Counted from the stretch's first letter, positions 24,902-34,283 are shown. The stretch is 64,000 nt of DNA from Hymenobacter gummosus (GCF_003970915.1 NZ_RXOF01000005.1:310001-374000); one strand, 5' to 3'. A program made the numbers and translations. The notes: generated by a model from the sequence alone, not told the origin.

Positions 24902-27202
24902 CTACCCGTTCATCGATACCAGGAACTCGATGTTGTCCTTGGTGCCCTTCATACGGTCCTTGAGGAATTCCATGGCCTCGGTGGCCGACATATCCGACAT
25001 GAACTTGCGCAGTACCCACACGCGGTTCAGCTCGTCCTTGCCCATGAGCAGGTCTTCGCGGCGGGTGCCCGAAGCCGGTACGTCGATGGCCGGGAAGATG
25101 CGCTTGTTGGCCAGCTTCCGGTCGAGCTGCAGTTCCATGTTGCCGGTGCCCTTGAACTCCTCGAAGATAACCTCGTCCATCTTCGAGCCGGTGTCCACCA
25201 GGGCCGTAGCCACAATGGTCAGCGAGCCGCCGTTTTCCACGTTGCGGGCCGCCCCGAAGAAGCGCTTGGGCTTCTGCAGCGCCCCGGCGTCGATACCGCC
25301 CGACAAGATGCGGCTGCTGGAGGGCTGCACCGTGTTGTAGGCGCGGGCCAGGCGGGTGATGGAGTCGAGCAGGATGACCACGTCGTGGCCGCACTCCACC
25401 AGGCGCTTGGCCTTGTCGAGGGCCATGCTGGCAATTTTCACGTGGCGGTCGGCCGTTTCGTCGAAGGTCGAGCTGAGCACCTCGGCTTTCACCGTGCGCT
25501 GCATCTCGGTTACTTCCTCGGGGCGTTCGTCGATGAGCAGAATCATCAGGTACACCTCGGGGTGGTTTTCGGCGATGGAGTTGGCAATTTCCTGCAGCAA
25601 CACCGTCTTACCCACTTTCGGCTGGGCCACAATCAGCCCGCGCTGCCCTTTACCAATGGGGGCAAACAAATCCAGAATGCGGGTGCTGTACTGCGTGGGC
25701 GAAGTCGTGAGCTTCAGACGCTCATCGGCGAAGAGCGGGGTCAGGTGCGAGAAGGAAATCCGGTCGCGCACGTCTTCCACGGTCCGGCCGTTGATGCTTT
25801 CCACCGACACCAGCGCGTAGTACTTCTCGCCTTCCTTGGGCGGGCGCACCGTGCACTTCACCGTGTCGCCGGCCTTGAGCGAGTACTGCTTCACCTGCTG
25901 CTGCGACACGTAGATGTCGTCGGGCGAGGCGAGGTAGTTGTAGTAGGGCGAGCGGAGGAAGCCGTAGCCGCCGTCGGGCATCATTTCCAGGGCGCCTTCG
26001 CTCGGAATGGTGATTTCCAGCGACTCCACGCGCTGCGGCTGCTGGGGCCGCGGCGCCTGCTGCTCGCCCTGGGGGCGCTGCTGGCCCTGCTGCTGCGGCT
26101 GGCGGCCGTCGCGGTTGAACCGCTCGTCGCCGCGGCGCGGCTCGTCGCGGCGCAGCTCGCGCGGCTCACCCTGCGGGCGGCCTTCGTCGCGGCGGCCGTC
26201 TTCCCGGCGGGGCTCGTCGCCGCGCCGGGGCTCATCCCGGCGCACCTCTTCGCGCTGGCGGGGCTCGTCGGTGCGGCGAGGCTCATCGCGGCGCAGCTCT
26301 TCCGGCTGCCGGGGTTCGTCGCGGCGGCGCGGCTCGTCGTTGCGGCGGGGCTCGTCGCGGCGCAGGTCGCGCGGCTCGCGGCCGTCGCGGTTTTCCCGCG
26401 GCTCGCGCTCCTCGCGGGGCGGCTGCGGAATGATGATGGGGCGGGGCTGCTCGCCGGCCGGGCGCGGGGCGGGCTGCCCGGGCGCGGCGGCCGGGGCTTC
26501 CTGCGGACGGTTGCGGTCGGTACGCGGGGCGTCGCGGCGGTAGTCGGCCGGCCGGATTTCGCGCGGCTCGCGGCCGGGCTGCGGCACCACGAAGCGCACC
26601 GGGCGGGCGGCAGGCGCTTCGGGCGCTACCGCGGCGGCAACTTCGGCCGGGGCAGCGGGGGCCGCAGCGGCAGGCGCCGAGACGGCCGGAGCAGTATCGG
26701 CAGGAGCAGGTGCGGCCGGGGCTTCCGGGGCTACGGGGGCGGCAGCTTCGGCGGGGGCAGCGGGTGCGGCGGCCGCACGGCCGCCGCGGGCCGGGCGCTG
26801 GCCCGTACGCGGGCTGCGGCCACCGGCCACCGGAGCGGCCGGTGCTTCAATGGCCTCGGCGGCAGGCGCGGGCGCGGGAGTTTCGGCGGGGGCGGCCGCC
26901 GGAGCTTCGGCTACAGCGGCGGCGGAAGCTTTGGCGGCGCTCTGCACCCCGTTGCGGCCGCGGCGCTCGGGGCGGGCCGGGGCGGCCGGCGCCGCGGGGG
27001 CTGGTGCGGCCGGGGCGGCGGCTTCGGGCTCGGCGCCGCGCTTGCTGGGCAGCTTATCCAGCGGCGTGACGGCCTGCTGGTCCAGAATCTTATAAATCAG
27101 GTCCTGTTTGCTCAGGCGGCGGAAATTGCCCACGTTCAGGGATTCAGCAATTTCCTTTAGCTCGGACAACAACCGGTCCTTGAGCTCATCAATAGTGTAC
27201 AT
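24902..27202 (-). CDS. rho: Transcription termination factor Rho with very long disordered insertion
   Basis: 766 residues against about 420 in E. coli. The N-terminal helical Rho_N domain (residues 1-50) is followed by more than 330 residues of low complexity: first Ala/Pro/Glu-rich, then Arg/Asp/Glu/Pro repeats built on DEPRR. The RNA-binding domain begins near residue 389 ([20 protein letters not shown]) and the RecA-type ATPase carries Walker A PKVGKTVL near 527 and Walker [17 protein letters not shown]. The helicase is normal; the insertion is a Bacteroidota trait that may drive RNA binding or condensate formation. Confidence 0.97.
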   Translation of the reverse strand: MYTIDELKDRLLSELKEIAESLNVGNFRRLSKQDLIYKILDQQAVTPLDKLPSKRGAEPEAAAPAAPAPAAPAAPARPERRGRNGVQSAAKASAAAVAEAPAAAPAETPAPAPAAEAIEAPAAPVAGGRSPRTGQRPARGGRAAAAPAAPAEAAAPVAPEAPAAPAPADTAPAVSAPAAAAPAAPAEVAAAVAPEAPAARPVRFVVPQPGREPREIRPADYRRDAPRTDRNRPQEAPAAAPGQPAPRPAGEQPRPIIIPQPPREEREPRENRDGREPRDLRRDEPRRNDEPRRRDEPRQPEELRRDEPRRTDEPRQREEVRRDEPRRGDEPRREDGRRDEGRPQGEPRELRRDEPRRGDERFNRDGRQPQQQGQQRPQGEQQAPRPQQPQRVESLEITIPSEGALEMMPDGGYGFLRSPYYNYLASPDDIYVSQQQVKQYSLKAGDTVKCTVRPPKEGEKYYALVSVESINGRTVEDVRDRISFSHLTPLFADERLKLTTSPTQYSTRILDLFAPIGKGQRGLIVAQPKVGKTVLLQEIANSIAENHPEVYLMILLIDERPEEVTEMQRTVKAEVLSSTFDETADRHVKIASMALDKAKRLVECGHDVVILLDSITRLARAYNTVQPSSSRILSGGIDAGALQKPKRFFGAARNVENGGSLTIVATALVDTGSKMDEVIFEEFKGTGNMELQLDRKLANKRIFPAIDVPASGTRREDLLMGKDELNRVWVLRKFMSDMSATEAMEFLKDRMKGTKDNIEFLVSMNG

Positions 27203-27722
27203 ATAACGGTACGGGGAGAGGGAAAATCGGGGTGGAAAGGCCCGGCAACTGCCGCGGGGCTTCGCCTATGCGAAACGCCACGGCACACAACCCAACGGGA
27301 AAGCAGCGCAGAAGCGCGGGGGCGATGGAAACAGCTGGAGTCTGCGGGCGCCGGAACAAGAGCAAATCGGAGGCGGGGCGCTTCACCCGCGAGGGGGGGC
27401 GGCCCGGCATCAGCGCCGGCTTGCTTCCGCAATGTTACACAATACGCCCAAATGCCCCAACAGGATGCAGCATTTTTCTATTTGCCGGCTGGGAATTTAA
27501 CTTTTCAGGGAAGGATATAGTTCAGGCCGCTGAGGCGCAGCCGCATCCGGCCGCGGCGGAAAAGCATTTTGAACCGGAGAAGCGCGGCCAAACCCGCAAA
27601 AAACGCCCTGGAGGCCTGGTAGCCGCCCCGAGCCGGGCCAGCTTGGGGCGGCAGCCGCCGGCGGTGCCGCGCCCGGCGAAAAGCACTACTTTTGCCCCGT
27701 TTCATTGTGTTTTGACTGCGTT
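27203..27722. other. Long rho-serS divergent intergenic region
   Basis: About 520 bp between divergent rho and serS. Apart from the serS -7 box I see no coding signature or strong long hairpin. A long rho leader is expected here because rho is commonly autoregulated, but no attenuator could be assigned. Confidence 0.5.
27687..27694 (+). promoter_or_regulatory. Bacteroidota -7 box of serS
   Basis: TACTTTTG, exact TAnnTTTG, 28 bp upstream of the serS ATG. No clear -33 TTG. Confidence 0.6.
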
Positions 27723-29000
27723 ATGCTGCAAGTTTCCGTCCTGAAAGAGCAAACCGACCGCGTGCTGGCCGGCCTTGCGAAAAGGAATTTCCCCAATGCC
27801 GACGCTGAGGTGCAGCGCATCATCGGCCTCGACCAGCGCCGCCGCCAGCTGCAAACCGAGCACGACTCCGCCCAGGCCGAGGCCAACAAGCTGGCCCAGC
27901 AGATCGGCAGGCTGATGAAGAGCGGCGACAAAGCCGGGGCCGAAACGCTGAAAGCCCGCACCGCCGAGCTGAAGCAGCAAACCAAAGCCGCCGCCGAGGA
28001 GCTGACGCAGCTGGAAAAGGAGCTGCAGGATGCCTTGTATCGTATTCCGAACGTGCCGCACGCGAGCGTGCCCGCCGGCCGCTCGGCCGACGACAACGAG
28101 GTGGTGCGCGAAGTGGGCCAGAAGCCGGAGCTGGCCGAAGGCGCGCTGCCCCACTGGGACCTGATCAAGAAGCTCGACATCATCGACTTCGAGCTGGGCA
28201 ACAAGATTACCGGCGCGGGCTTCCCGGTGTACAAGGGCCAGGGCGCCCGGCTGCAGCGCGCCCTCATCAACTTCTTCCTGGAACAGGCCATTGATGCCGG
28301 CTACACCGAAATTCAGCCGCCCATCCTCATCAACGAGGCCTCGGGCTACGGCACCGGTCAGCTGCCCGACAAGGAGGGCCAGATGTACCACGCCACCGCC
28401 GACGACCTGTACCTGATTCCGACGGCGGAGGTGCCCATTACCAATCTGTACCGCGACGAAATCATCCCGACGGAGCGCCTGCCCATCCTGAACGCGGGCT
28501 ATACCCCCTGCTTCCGCCGCGAAGCCGGCTCCTGGGGCGCCCACGTGCGCGGCCTGAACCGCCTGCACCAGTTCGACAAGGTGGAAATCGTGCAGATTGC
28601 CAAGCCCGAGGACAGCTACGCGGCCCTCGACGGCATGGTGGCCCATATCGAAGGGCTGCTGCAACAGCTGGGCCTGCCCTACCGGGTGCTGCGCCTCTGC
28701 GGCGGCGACATGGGCTTCACCTCGGCCCTGACCTACGACCTGGAAGTGTGGTCGGCGGCGCAGGGGCGGTGGCTGGAAGTGTCGTCGGCCTCGAACTTCG
28801 AAACCTACCAGGCCAACCGCCTGAAGCTGCGCTACCGCGACGAGAACAACAAAACCCAGCTGCTGCACACGCTCAACGGCTCGGCCCTGGCCCTGCCCCG
28901 CATCGTGGCGGCGCTGCTGGAAAACAACCAGCAGGCCGACGGCACCATTAAGCTGCCCGAGGTGCTGCACCGCTACACCGGCTTCACGCAGCTGGGCTAA
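27723..29000 (+). CDS. serS: Seryl-tRNA synthetase
   Basis: 425 residues. It charges tRNA-Ser in the cytoplasm. The N-terminal coiled-coil arm (residues about 25-110) is followed by the class II core: motif 2 TPCFRREAGSWG, the Ser/ATP region FDKVEIVQI and EVSSASNFETYQANR, and motif 3 LNGSALALPRIVAALLEN. The ATG chosen gives the usual MLQVSVLKE start. A -7 box precedes it and a terminator follows. Confidence 0.98.
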   Translation: MLQVSVLKEQTDRVLAGLAKRNFPNADAEVQRIIGLDQRRRQLQTEHDSAQAEANKLAQQIGRLMKSGDKAGAETLKARTAELKQQTKAAAEELTQLEKELQDALYRIPNVPHASVPAGRSADDNEVVREVGQKPELAEGALPHWDLIKKLDIIDFELGNKITGAGFPVYKGQGARLQRALINFFLEQAIDAGYTEIQPPILINEASGYGTGQLPDKEGQMYHATADDLYLIPTAEVPITNLYRDEIIPTERLPILNAGYTPCFRREAGSWGAHVRGLNRLHQFDKVEIVQIAKPEDSYAALDGMVAHIEGLLQQLGLPYRVLRLCGGDMGFTSALTYDLEVWSAAQGRWLEVSSASNFETYQANRLKLRYRDENNKTQLLHTLNGSALALPRIVAALLENNQQADGTIKLPEVLHRYTGFTQLG

Positions 29001-29020
29001 ACACCAGACGTGTTGTAAGA

Positions 29021-29060
29021 AAAAGGCCCGCTGGATGCTCCGGCGGGCCTCTTATTTTAT
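29021..29060 (+). terminator. serS terminator
   Basis: AGGCCCGC / GCGGGCCT stem with an 11-bp loop, followed by CTTATTTTAT. Confidence 0.8.
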
Positions 29061-29083
29061 CGAAGCTGTCCACATCGTCCATT

Positions 29084-29245
29084 AGCCGCGTAGCGGGGCC
29101 ACATCAATAGCAACCGACACGCCAGGAACGACAAGAGCTCCGTAGGAGCGGCACCTTATCCGTGCGGGAAAGGTGCCGCTCCTACGGAGCTCTTGTCGTT
29201 TTATTCTTCTGCTTTTGGCTATTGACGTGGCGCCGCTACGCGGCT
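29084..29245. repeat. Nested palindromic element, CCGCGTAGCGG family, copy 1
   Basis: The inner hairpin (29127-29200) has perfect 31-bp arms beginning AACGACAAGAGCTCCGTAGG and a 12-bp loop. The outer imperfect arms begin AGCCGCGTAGCGGGGCCACA. A related outer-arm sequence recurs at 31093-31175. Confidence 0.88.
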
Positions 29246-29287
29246 GTGCTGACCGCACCAATCCATCGGCCCAGACGCTACTTTGAC

Positions 29288-29557
29288 CTAGTACTCGGCA
29301 AACGTCTCGTCCTGATAGCACCAGAGCCACCGTTCCCCGGGCTCGGCCGAGGCCACTACGGGGTGCTGGGTAGCGTGGAAGTGCTTGGTGGCGTGCTTGT
29401 TCTTGGAATCGTCGCAGCAGCCGACGTGGCCGCACTGCTGGCACACGCGCAGGTGCACCCAGGTGTCGCCCAGGGCCAGGCACTCGGCGCAGGTGTGGGT
29501 GGCGGCGGACGTGAGGTGGTCGAGGCCCGTGAGGTGGGCGCAGAGCTTGGGTTGCAT
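29288..29557 (-). CDS. Stand-alone UBP-type zinc finger protein
   Basis: 89 residues that are almost entirely a UBP zinc finger: CAHL, CAEC, VHLRVCQQCGHVGCCDDSKN, then KHFHATQHPVV and WLWCYQDE, the spaced Cys/His ligands of ZnF-UBP domains. In eukaryotes this domain binds the free C-terminus of ubiquitin; bacteria lack ubiquitin, so the ligand here is unknown. A box resembling -7 (TATATTTA) lies upstream on its strand. The family call is firm. Confidence 0.88.
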   Translation of the reverse strand: MQPKLCAHLTGLDHLTSAATHTCAECLALGDTWVHLRVCQQCGHVGCCDDSKNKHATKHFHATQHPVVASAEPGERWLWCYQDETFAEY

Positions 29558-29634
29558 AAGGCGGTAACAGCTGATGGTGTGGCCCGGCGGGGCGGGCTAA
29601 ATATAGCCGAAGCGGCAGCAGCAGGGCTGGTAAA

Positions 29635-29674
29635 ACACAACGCGCCGCAGCTTTTCGGCCGCGGCGCGTTGTGT
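29635..29674 (-). terminator. Hairpin terminator after lipoprotein gene
   Basis: ACACAACGCGCCGC and its complement around a 12-bp loop, placed 29 bp after the stop of the minus-strand lipoprotein gene. Confidence 0.7.
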
Positions 29675-29702
29675 CAAGGCTGGTCGGGAAAAGGCGGGCG
29701 GC

Positions 29703-30356
29703 TTAGGATTTGGTGGTGTAGGGGAATTTGCGCGAGGCGTTGCGCATCAGGGCATTCACCAGCGAAGCCGAGGAGCTGCCCACCGAGCCGGAGGCCACGA
29801 AGTCGTACTTCCACATCAGCTTGCCCTGGCCGCTTTCGTGGATGTTCATGGTGATGTTGGCCTGGTTGGTAGCGCCCCAGGCGCCCACCAGCAGGCCCAC
29901 GGCCACGGCGGCGCCGTCGCTCATGGGCTTGGAAGTGCGTACCGACGAGGTCATTACCGCGTCGACGCCCAGAATCTGGGACAGCTCCTGGGGCGAGTGT
30001 TTGCGCAGATCCTCGTAGTTGATGCCTTGCTTGGCCAGCAGGGCGTTGGTCTGCGTCACGTCCTGAAACTCCACCGTGTAGGCTTGCTTCTGGCCGCGGC
30101 GCAGCAGCCAGGCGAAGATTTTTTCCTGGAAATCAATGCCGCTCTGGCGCTCCATGGCGCGCATCTGCTCGGCCGAGGTGTGCTTGGCCTGGTTGGGGCG
30201 CAGCTCGATGATAACGGCCGACGGCAGGATGGCTACGCGCTTGTGCTTGGTGGCGTAGGTGCGGAAGTCCTGCGACAAGTAAATGTTCGGCCCGCAAGCC
30301 GTGCACCACAGCGCCAGCATCAAAACAGCCAGCGCCTTAAGAGTAGAAATACGCAT
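29703..30356 (-). CDS. Lipoprotein, CsgG/GNA1162-like fold suspected
   Basis: 217 residues. Signal peptide MRISTLKALAVLMLALWCTAC with lipobox CTAC. The pattern KRVAILPSAVIIEL, an amphipathic helix LRRGQKQAYTV, then LSQILGVDAVMTSSV resembles the nucleotide-binding-like domain of periplasmic lipoproteins such as CsgG and GNA1162. A Gly-rich hydrophobic stretch (AAVAVGLLVGAWGATNQ) follows. A -7 box matching TAnnTTTG lies about 60 bp upstream. The fold is a moderate guess; the function is unknown. Confidence 0.75.
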   Translation of the reverse strand: MRISTLKALAVLMLALWCTACGPNIYLSQDFRTYATKHKRVAILPSAVIIELRPNQAKHTSAEQMRAMERQSGIDFQEKIFAWLLRRGQKQAYTVEFQDVTQTNALLAKQGINYEDLRKHSPQELSQILGVDAVMTSSVRTSKPMSDGAAVAVGLLVGAWGATNQANITMNIHESGQGKLMWKYDFVASGSVGSSSASLVNALMRNASRKFPYTTKS

Positions 30357-30411
30357 GTAGATGAGGGAAAAAGAGAGGATGAAGAGACGGAATGCTTTTC
30401 CGGACCATCGA

Positions 30412-30419
30412 CAAAACTA
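30412..30419 (-). promoter_or_regulatory. Bacteroidota -7 box of the lipoprotein gene
   Basis: TAGTTTTG on the minus strand, exact TAnnTTTG, 56 bp before the start codon. Confidence 0.5.
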
Positions 30420-30518
30420 GCCGGTATTGTCCTACTATCCCGTCCTAACGCCCACTTTTTTTCAGGCTCCGCGAAGCTCTTCCCCGCTGGCTTGCCCACC
30501 GCCCCGGGGGCCGGCCGG

Positions 30519-31019
30519 CTACTGCGAAAAAGCGGCCCCGGCCGGCAGCAGCTCCGTGACGATGCGCAGGCCGCTGAGCAGCGCCTTTTGTACCGGGCAC
30601 TTCTGCGAAATAACCTCCAGGCGCTGCCGCTGCTCTTCCGTCAGCGGCCCGAGCAGGCGCAGCTCCTTGTGCACCTCGTCGAGGGTGTGGCCGGGCATTT
30701 CGCAGGCGGCGCAGTCCTGGGCGTGCACGCGGCGGTGCTGCAGGCGCACTTCCACGCCTTCGAGCGGCCACTTTTTCTGGTTGGCGTACAGGCGTAGCGT
30801 AATGGCCGTGCAGGCGCCCAGGGCCGAGAGCAGCAAATCGTAGGGCGTGGGGCCGCGGTCCTGCCCGCCCACGGTTTCGGGCTCGTCGACGAGGAAGGTG
30901 TGGCGGCCGGCCTGCACGTCGGCCAGCAGGGCCTCGGCGCCGACGCGCACCAGCACGGCATGGCCCAGGGGAGTCGGGGCGTCGCCGGGCGCGGCAACGG
31001 GAGTCAGGGAATCAAGCAT
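30519..31019 (-). CDS. OsmC-family peroxide reductase-like protein
   Basis: 166 residues. The OsmC/Ohr family uses two cysteines against organic hydroperoxides. Here they are GACTAITLRLYA and the later ISQKCPVQKAL, with the family sequence PYDLLLSALGACTAI intact. The ATG chosen (MLDSLTPV) gives normal family length; longer starts run into the repeat upstream. It stands alone on its strand with a palindromic element in its upstream region. Confidence 0.9.
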   Translation of the reverse strand: MLDSLTPVAAPGDAPTPLGHAVLVRVGAEALLADVQAGRHTFLVDEPETVGGQDRGPTPYDLLLSALGACTAITLRLYANQKKWPLEGVEVRLQHRRVHAQDCAACEMPGHTLDEVHKELRLLGPLTEEQRQRLEVISQKCPVQKALLSGLRIVTELLPAGAAFSQ

Positions 31020-31092
31020 CTTAACTAGGGTATGAGGGCAAGAGTCGTGAGGGCAACAAGGTAATAGAAGTGCATCAGGGGCATTCTTACAG

Positions 31093-31175
31093 CCACAGCG
31101 CAGCGCCATATTGGTAGAAATTCCGGACAGAAGAACGGCCGATGCTACCAACATGGCACCGCTACGCGGCTGTGG
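31093..31175. repeat. Palindromic element, CCGCGTAGCGG family, copy 2
   Basis: Imperfect arms: CCACAGCGCAGCGCCATATT on the left and, on the right, CTACCAACATGGCACCGCTA running to GCGGCTGTGG. It shares the CGTAGCGG-GCCA core with the element at 29084-29245. Confidence 0.8.
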
Positions 31176-31272
31176 TATTGCGCCGAGTCCTGAATCCCAC
31201 CCTTCTATACAACGCCAGAAGCCCTCAACTCCTACCCTCACACCCGCCTACCCTCCTACCCTAGCAACCGCC

Positions 31273-32319
31273 CTATTCCAGGTCGAAGCGGATGTCGCGC
31301 ATGCAGCGGAAGTGGCCCTGGGGGCACTTTTCGTAGCCGATTTTGGAGCAGGGCCGGCAGCCGAGGCCTTCCACTTCCAGCGCCCGGAACTCGGTGCGGA
31401 AGGGGTACATGCCAAACTCGGGCACGGTGTTGCCCCACACGCTGATGATTTCCTTGCGGAAAGCGGCGGCAATGTGCATCAGCCCGGTATCGTGGCTGAC
31501 GACCAGCTGGGCCTGCCGCACCAAGGAGGCCGATTGGTGCAGGGAGAACCGCCCACAGGCGTTGTAAATCAGCGTCTGGGTGGGCGGCAGGGCGTTTTTG
31601 TCGTGGTAGTGGGCGCGCGGCGACAGGTCGGCGGGCGTAATGCCGGTGGCCTGGGCGGCGTTGGGCGCGTGCTCGAAGTGCAGCTCCACCACGTGGCCGG
31701 TGCTTTCGTCTTCGGGGCCGCCGAGCAGCACCACCGGCCGCCGCAGCTGCCCGCACAGCTCGATGATGCGCTCCACCGGCAGGCGCTTGGTGGCGTGCTG
31801 CGCCCCGATGGCAAAGGCCACGTAGCCGCCCTGAAACGCGGGCGGCAGCGTGGCGGGCACGTCTATCTCCTGCCCGGGCGGGATGAAGTAGTCGAGGCCC
31901 TGCCCGTCGTCGCGCACGCCCAGGGGGGCGGCGGCCTGCAGGTAGCGCTGCACGATGTGCACGCGCGGCAGCACGTCCCACTTCAGATTTACCTTCAGCC
32001 ACTTCCGCCAGTTCAGCTTGTCGAACGAAGCCCCGGGCACGCCCAGGCGCAGCTTCAGCAGAGAGGTGCGCAGGTTGTGGTGCAGGTCCACCACGAAGTC
32101 GAACCGCTCGGCCTTCAATTCCTTTACCAGCTCGCCCAGCGTGCCCGTGAGCGTGTGCACCTTATCCACGTAGGGGTTGGCTTCGAGCAGGCCGCGGTAG
32201 GCGGGCTTGGTGCAGTAGTGTACCACGGCGCCGGGCACCTGCCGCTTCAGGGCCCGCACCACCGGCGTGGTCAGCACGATGTCGCCGATAGAGGAAAAGC
32301 GCAGGACGAGTATTTTCAT
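31273..32319 (-). CDS. Glycosyltransferase family 9 (heptosyltransferase-like), copy 1
   Basis: 348 residues. The GT9 start ILVLRFSSIGDIVLTTPVVRAL, FVVDLHHNLR and the donor-site VVSHDTGLMHIAAAF are all present. GT9 enzymes add heptose or related sugars to LPS core at the cytoplasmic face. A C-terminal four-Cys motif CRPC-x7-CPQGHFRC is shared with the second copy at 42948-44000. The ATG chosen removes four upstream residues that precede the first strand. PolX lies upstream on the same strand, with a palindromic element between them. Confidence 0.93.
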   Translation of the reverse strand: MKILVLRFSSIGDIVLTTPVVRALKRQVPGAVVHYCTKPAYRGLLEANPYVDKVHTLTGTLGELVKELKAERFDFVVDLHHNLRTSLLKLRLGVPGASFDKLNWRKWLKVNLKWDVLPRVHIVQRYLQAAAPLGVRDDGQGLDYFIPPGQEIDVPATLPPAFQGGYVAFAIGAQHATKRLPVERIIELCGQLRRPVVLLGGPEDESTGHVVELHFEHAPNAAQATGITPADLSPRAHYHDKNALPPTQTLIYNACGRFSLHQSASLVRQAQLVVSHDTGLMHIAAAFRKEIISVWGNTVPEFGMYPFRTEFRALEVEGLGCRPCSKIGYEKCPQGHFRCMRDIRFDLE

Positions 32320-32332
32320 CGGGAAAGACAAA

Positions 32333-32510
32333 CTGGCGCCGGTTTAGCGAGCGAAGCGAGTGTAACCGGTGCCTATCATAGGGCAGGCTTTCAGCCTGCG
32401 GCCGGCGCCCGGACGAGCCGGCTTGGGCGCAGCGACGGTCCACGCAGGTTGGAAACCTGCTTTATTTCGGGCACCGGTTACGCCGTCTTCGACGGCTAAA
32501 CCGGCGCCAG
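32333..32510. repeat. Large palindromic element CTGGCGCCGGTTTAGC, copy 1
   Basis: 178 bp bounded by CTGGCGCCGGTTTAGC and its complement. Inner direct landmarks are GGCAGGCTTTCAGCCTG and CACGCAGGTTGGAAACCTGC. Copy 2 (44045-44228) has the same core orientation but swapped outer arms. Confidence 0.92.
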
Positions 32511-32513
32511 CTT

Positions 32514-34283
32514 TCAGCCAAACAACGGCCCGTAGTCCACTGGTTTCTTTGCCGGAGCGGGGCTGCCGAACTTCACGGCCCGTTCGCGGCGCTGCTGGAA
32601 GTAGGCGGCTATTTCCTCCACCGGCAGCGCATTCAGGGTCATTTCCGGCGTGAGGCCGCCCTTGCGGCCCTGCAGCACGCCGAAGCGCATGTCGGCGTAG
32701 CCATCGGTGTGGTGGGCGTCGGGGTTGATGCTCAGGCGCACGCCCTTTTCCATGCAGCGGCGCACCCACTGCCAGTCTAGGTCGAGGCGCCAGGGGTTGG
32801 CGTTGATTTCGATGACCACCTGGTGCTCGGCGCAGGCGTCGATAACGGCCTCGTAGTCGAGCGGGTACCCTTCGCGGCGCAGCAGCAGGCGGCCGGTGGG
32901 GTGGCCCAGCATGGTGCAAAACGGGTTCTGAATGGCGCGCAAGAGCCGCTCGGTGGCCCGCTCCTGGTCCATTTTCAGCCCCGAGTGCACCGAGGCCACC
33001 ACGAAGTCGAATTCGGCCAGCACCTCGTCGGGGTAGTCCAGGCTGCCGTCGCCCAGAATATCCGACTCGATGCCCTTGAAGATGCGGAAGGGGCCGAGCT
33101 GCTGGTTGAGCTGCTCGATTTCGCGGTGCTGTTCGCGCACCCGCTCGATGCTCAGCCCGCCGGCGTAGTGGGCCGAGCGCGAATGGTCGCAGATGCCCAG
33201 GTACTGGTACTGGTTGTCGCGCAGCCACTCGGCCATCTGCCGCAGGGAGTGGGCCCCGTCGGAGTAGGTGCTGTGGTTGTGCAAAGAGCCGCGCAGGTCC
33301 GCATCCGTCAGCAGGCCGGGCAGCTTACCGGTGGCGGCTTCCTCGATTTCGCCCGCTCCCTCGCGCATTTCGGGCTCCACGTACTGCAGCTTGGCGGTTT
33401 CGTAGATGGCCGGCTCCGAGAAAAAGCGCGTCTGCTTCACCAGGCGGCGCAGCGTGGGGGCCGGGGCGCCGGCCGGCAGCGGGGCGTTGAGGTGGGCATC
33501 GGCGCCGGTTTGCTGAAACAGGCAGGTCACGAAGTCCTCGGGCTTGGCCAGCTGCACGTCGATTTTGATGCCCGACTGCGTGGCCGTGCCGCGCCAGGCG
33601 AAGGGGCCGGAGGTGCGGTCATCGGCCGCCAGCCCTTCCGTGCCGTTCAGGGCCTCGTGGGCCAGCCAGGGCTGGTTGGTGCCGACTACCACCCGCACCG
33701 TCTCCACCACCGGCAGGGCGCGGCGTACCTCGCCGGCCACGGCCACCTGCTCGGTGCGCAGGGCGTTTTCCAGCAGCGTTTTCAGCTGGTGCGCCAGCTG
33801 CTCGGCCTGGGGCAGCAGCAGCTTGCCGCGGCTCTGGGCCGTGAATTCCAGCGCGGCCAGAATGGCGTCCTGGGTTTTGGCCCCGAAGCCCTTGAGGCCG
33901 CTGACGCGGTTTTGCTCGGCCGCCTCGCGCAGGGCGTCGATGCTTTCCACACCCAGCTCCCGCCACAGTGCCCGGATTTTCTTCGGCCCGATGCCCTTGA
34001 TGTCGAGCATTTCGACCACGCCGGGCGGGGTCGTTTCCTGCAGGCGCTGCAGCTCGGGGAAGGTGCCGGTCTGCACCAGGGCCTGGGCGGCGGCGGCGGC
34101 GCTTTTGCCCAGGCCGCCCTTGGTGGTGTACTCGGCCGGCGCGAGGTCGGTGAGCGGGAAGTCGAGGCGGTCGACGGCGGCGGCGGCGCCCTCGTAGGCG
34201 CGCACCTTGAAGGGGTTTTCGTCGTGCAGCTCCAGCAGCTGGGCCATCAGCCGAAAGGCGCGAATGAGGGCGCGGTTTTCCAA
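32514..34283 (-). CDS. PolX-like protein: degenerate polymerase domain plus PHP phosphoesterase
   Basis: 589 residues. The N-terminal helix-hairpin-helix parts (NPFKVRAYEGAA, IKGIGPKKIRALWREL) and fingers are PolX-like. The nucleotidyltransferase site, normally ETVxDxD, reads ETVRVVVGT (about residue 190), so two of three catalytic Asp are missing; only the third (IKIDVQL) remains. The PHP domain keeps its metal ligands: SLHNHSTYSDG, CDHS, GIESDIL, SVHSG, GHPTG and NPDAHHTDG. It is probably a DNA-repair nuclease or phosphoesterase without polymerase activity. The start is TTG; the one chosen matches the usual MENRALIRAF beginning, and a TTG 13 codons earlier is possible. Confidence 0.88.
   Translation of the reverse strand: MENRALIRAFRLMAQLLELHDENPFKVRAYEGAAAAVDRLDFPLTDLAPAEYTTKGGLGKSAAAAAQALVQTGTFPELQRLQETTPPGVVEMLDIKGIGPKKIRALWRELGVESIDALREAAEQNRVSGLKGFGAKTQDAILAALEFTAQSRGKLLLPQAEQLAHQLKTLLENALRTEQVAVAGEVRRALPVVETVRVVVGTNQPWLAHEALNGTEGLAADDRTSGPFAWRGTATQSGIKIDVQLAKPEDFVTCLFQQTGADAHLNAPLPAGAPAPTLRRLVKQTRFFSEPAIYETAKLQYVEPEMREGAGEIEEAATGKLPGLLTDADLRGSLHNHSTYSDGAHSLRQMAEWLRDNQYQYLGICDHSRSAHYAGGLSIERVREQHREIEQLNQQLGPFRIFKGIESDILGDGSLDYPDEVLAEFDFVVASVHSGLKMDQERATERLLRAIQNPFCTMLGHPTGRLLLRREGYPLDYEAVIDACAEHQVVIEINANPWRLDLDWQWVRRCMEKGVRLSINPDAHHTDGYADMRFGVLQGRKGGLTPEMTLNALPVEEIAAYFQQRRERAVKFGSPAPAKKPVDYGPLFG

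Noticed and set aside
24728..27160. 810-codon open frame opposite rho
   Set aside because: Its repetitive Leu/Ala/Arg runs mirror the DEPRR and Ala/Pro repeats of rho; no independent signal.
27203..27722. Small gene between rho and serS
   Set aside because: Open frames exist but show no signal peptide, no domain and no codon pattern distinct from random GC-rich sequence.
32369..32513. Coding frames across the GGCGCC palindromic element
   Set aside because: The open frames come from palindromic repeat DNA that recurs at 44045-44228 outside any gene.
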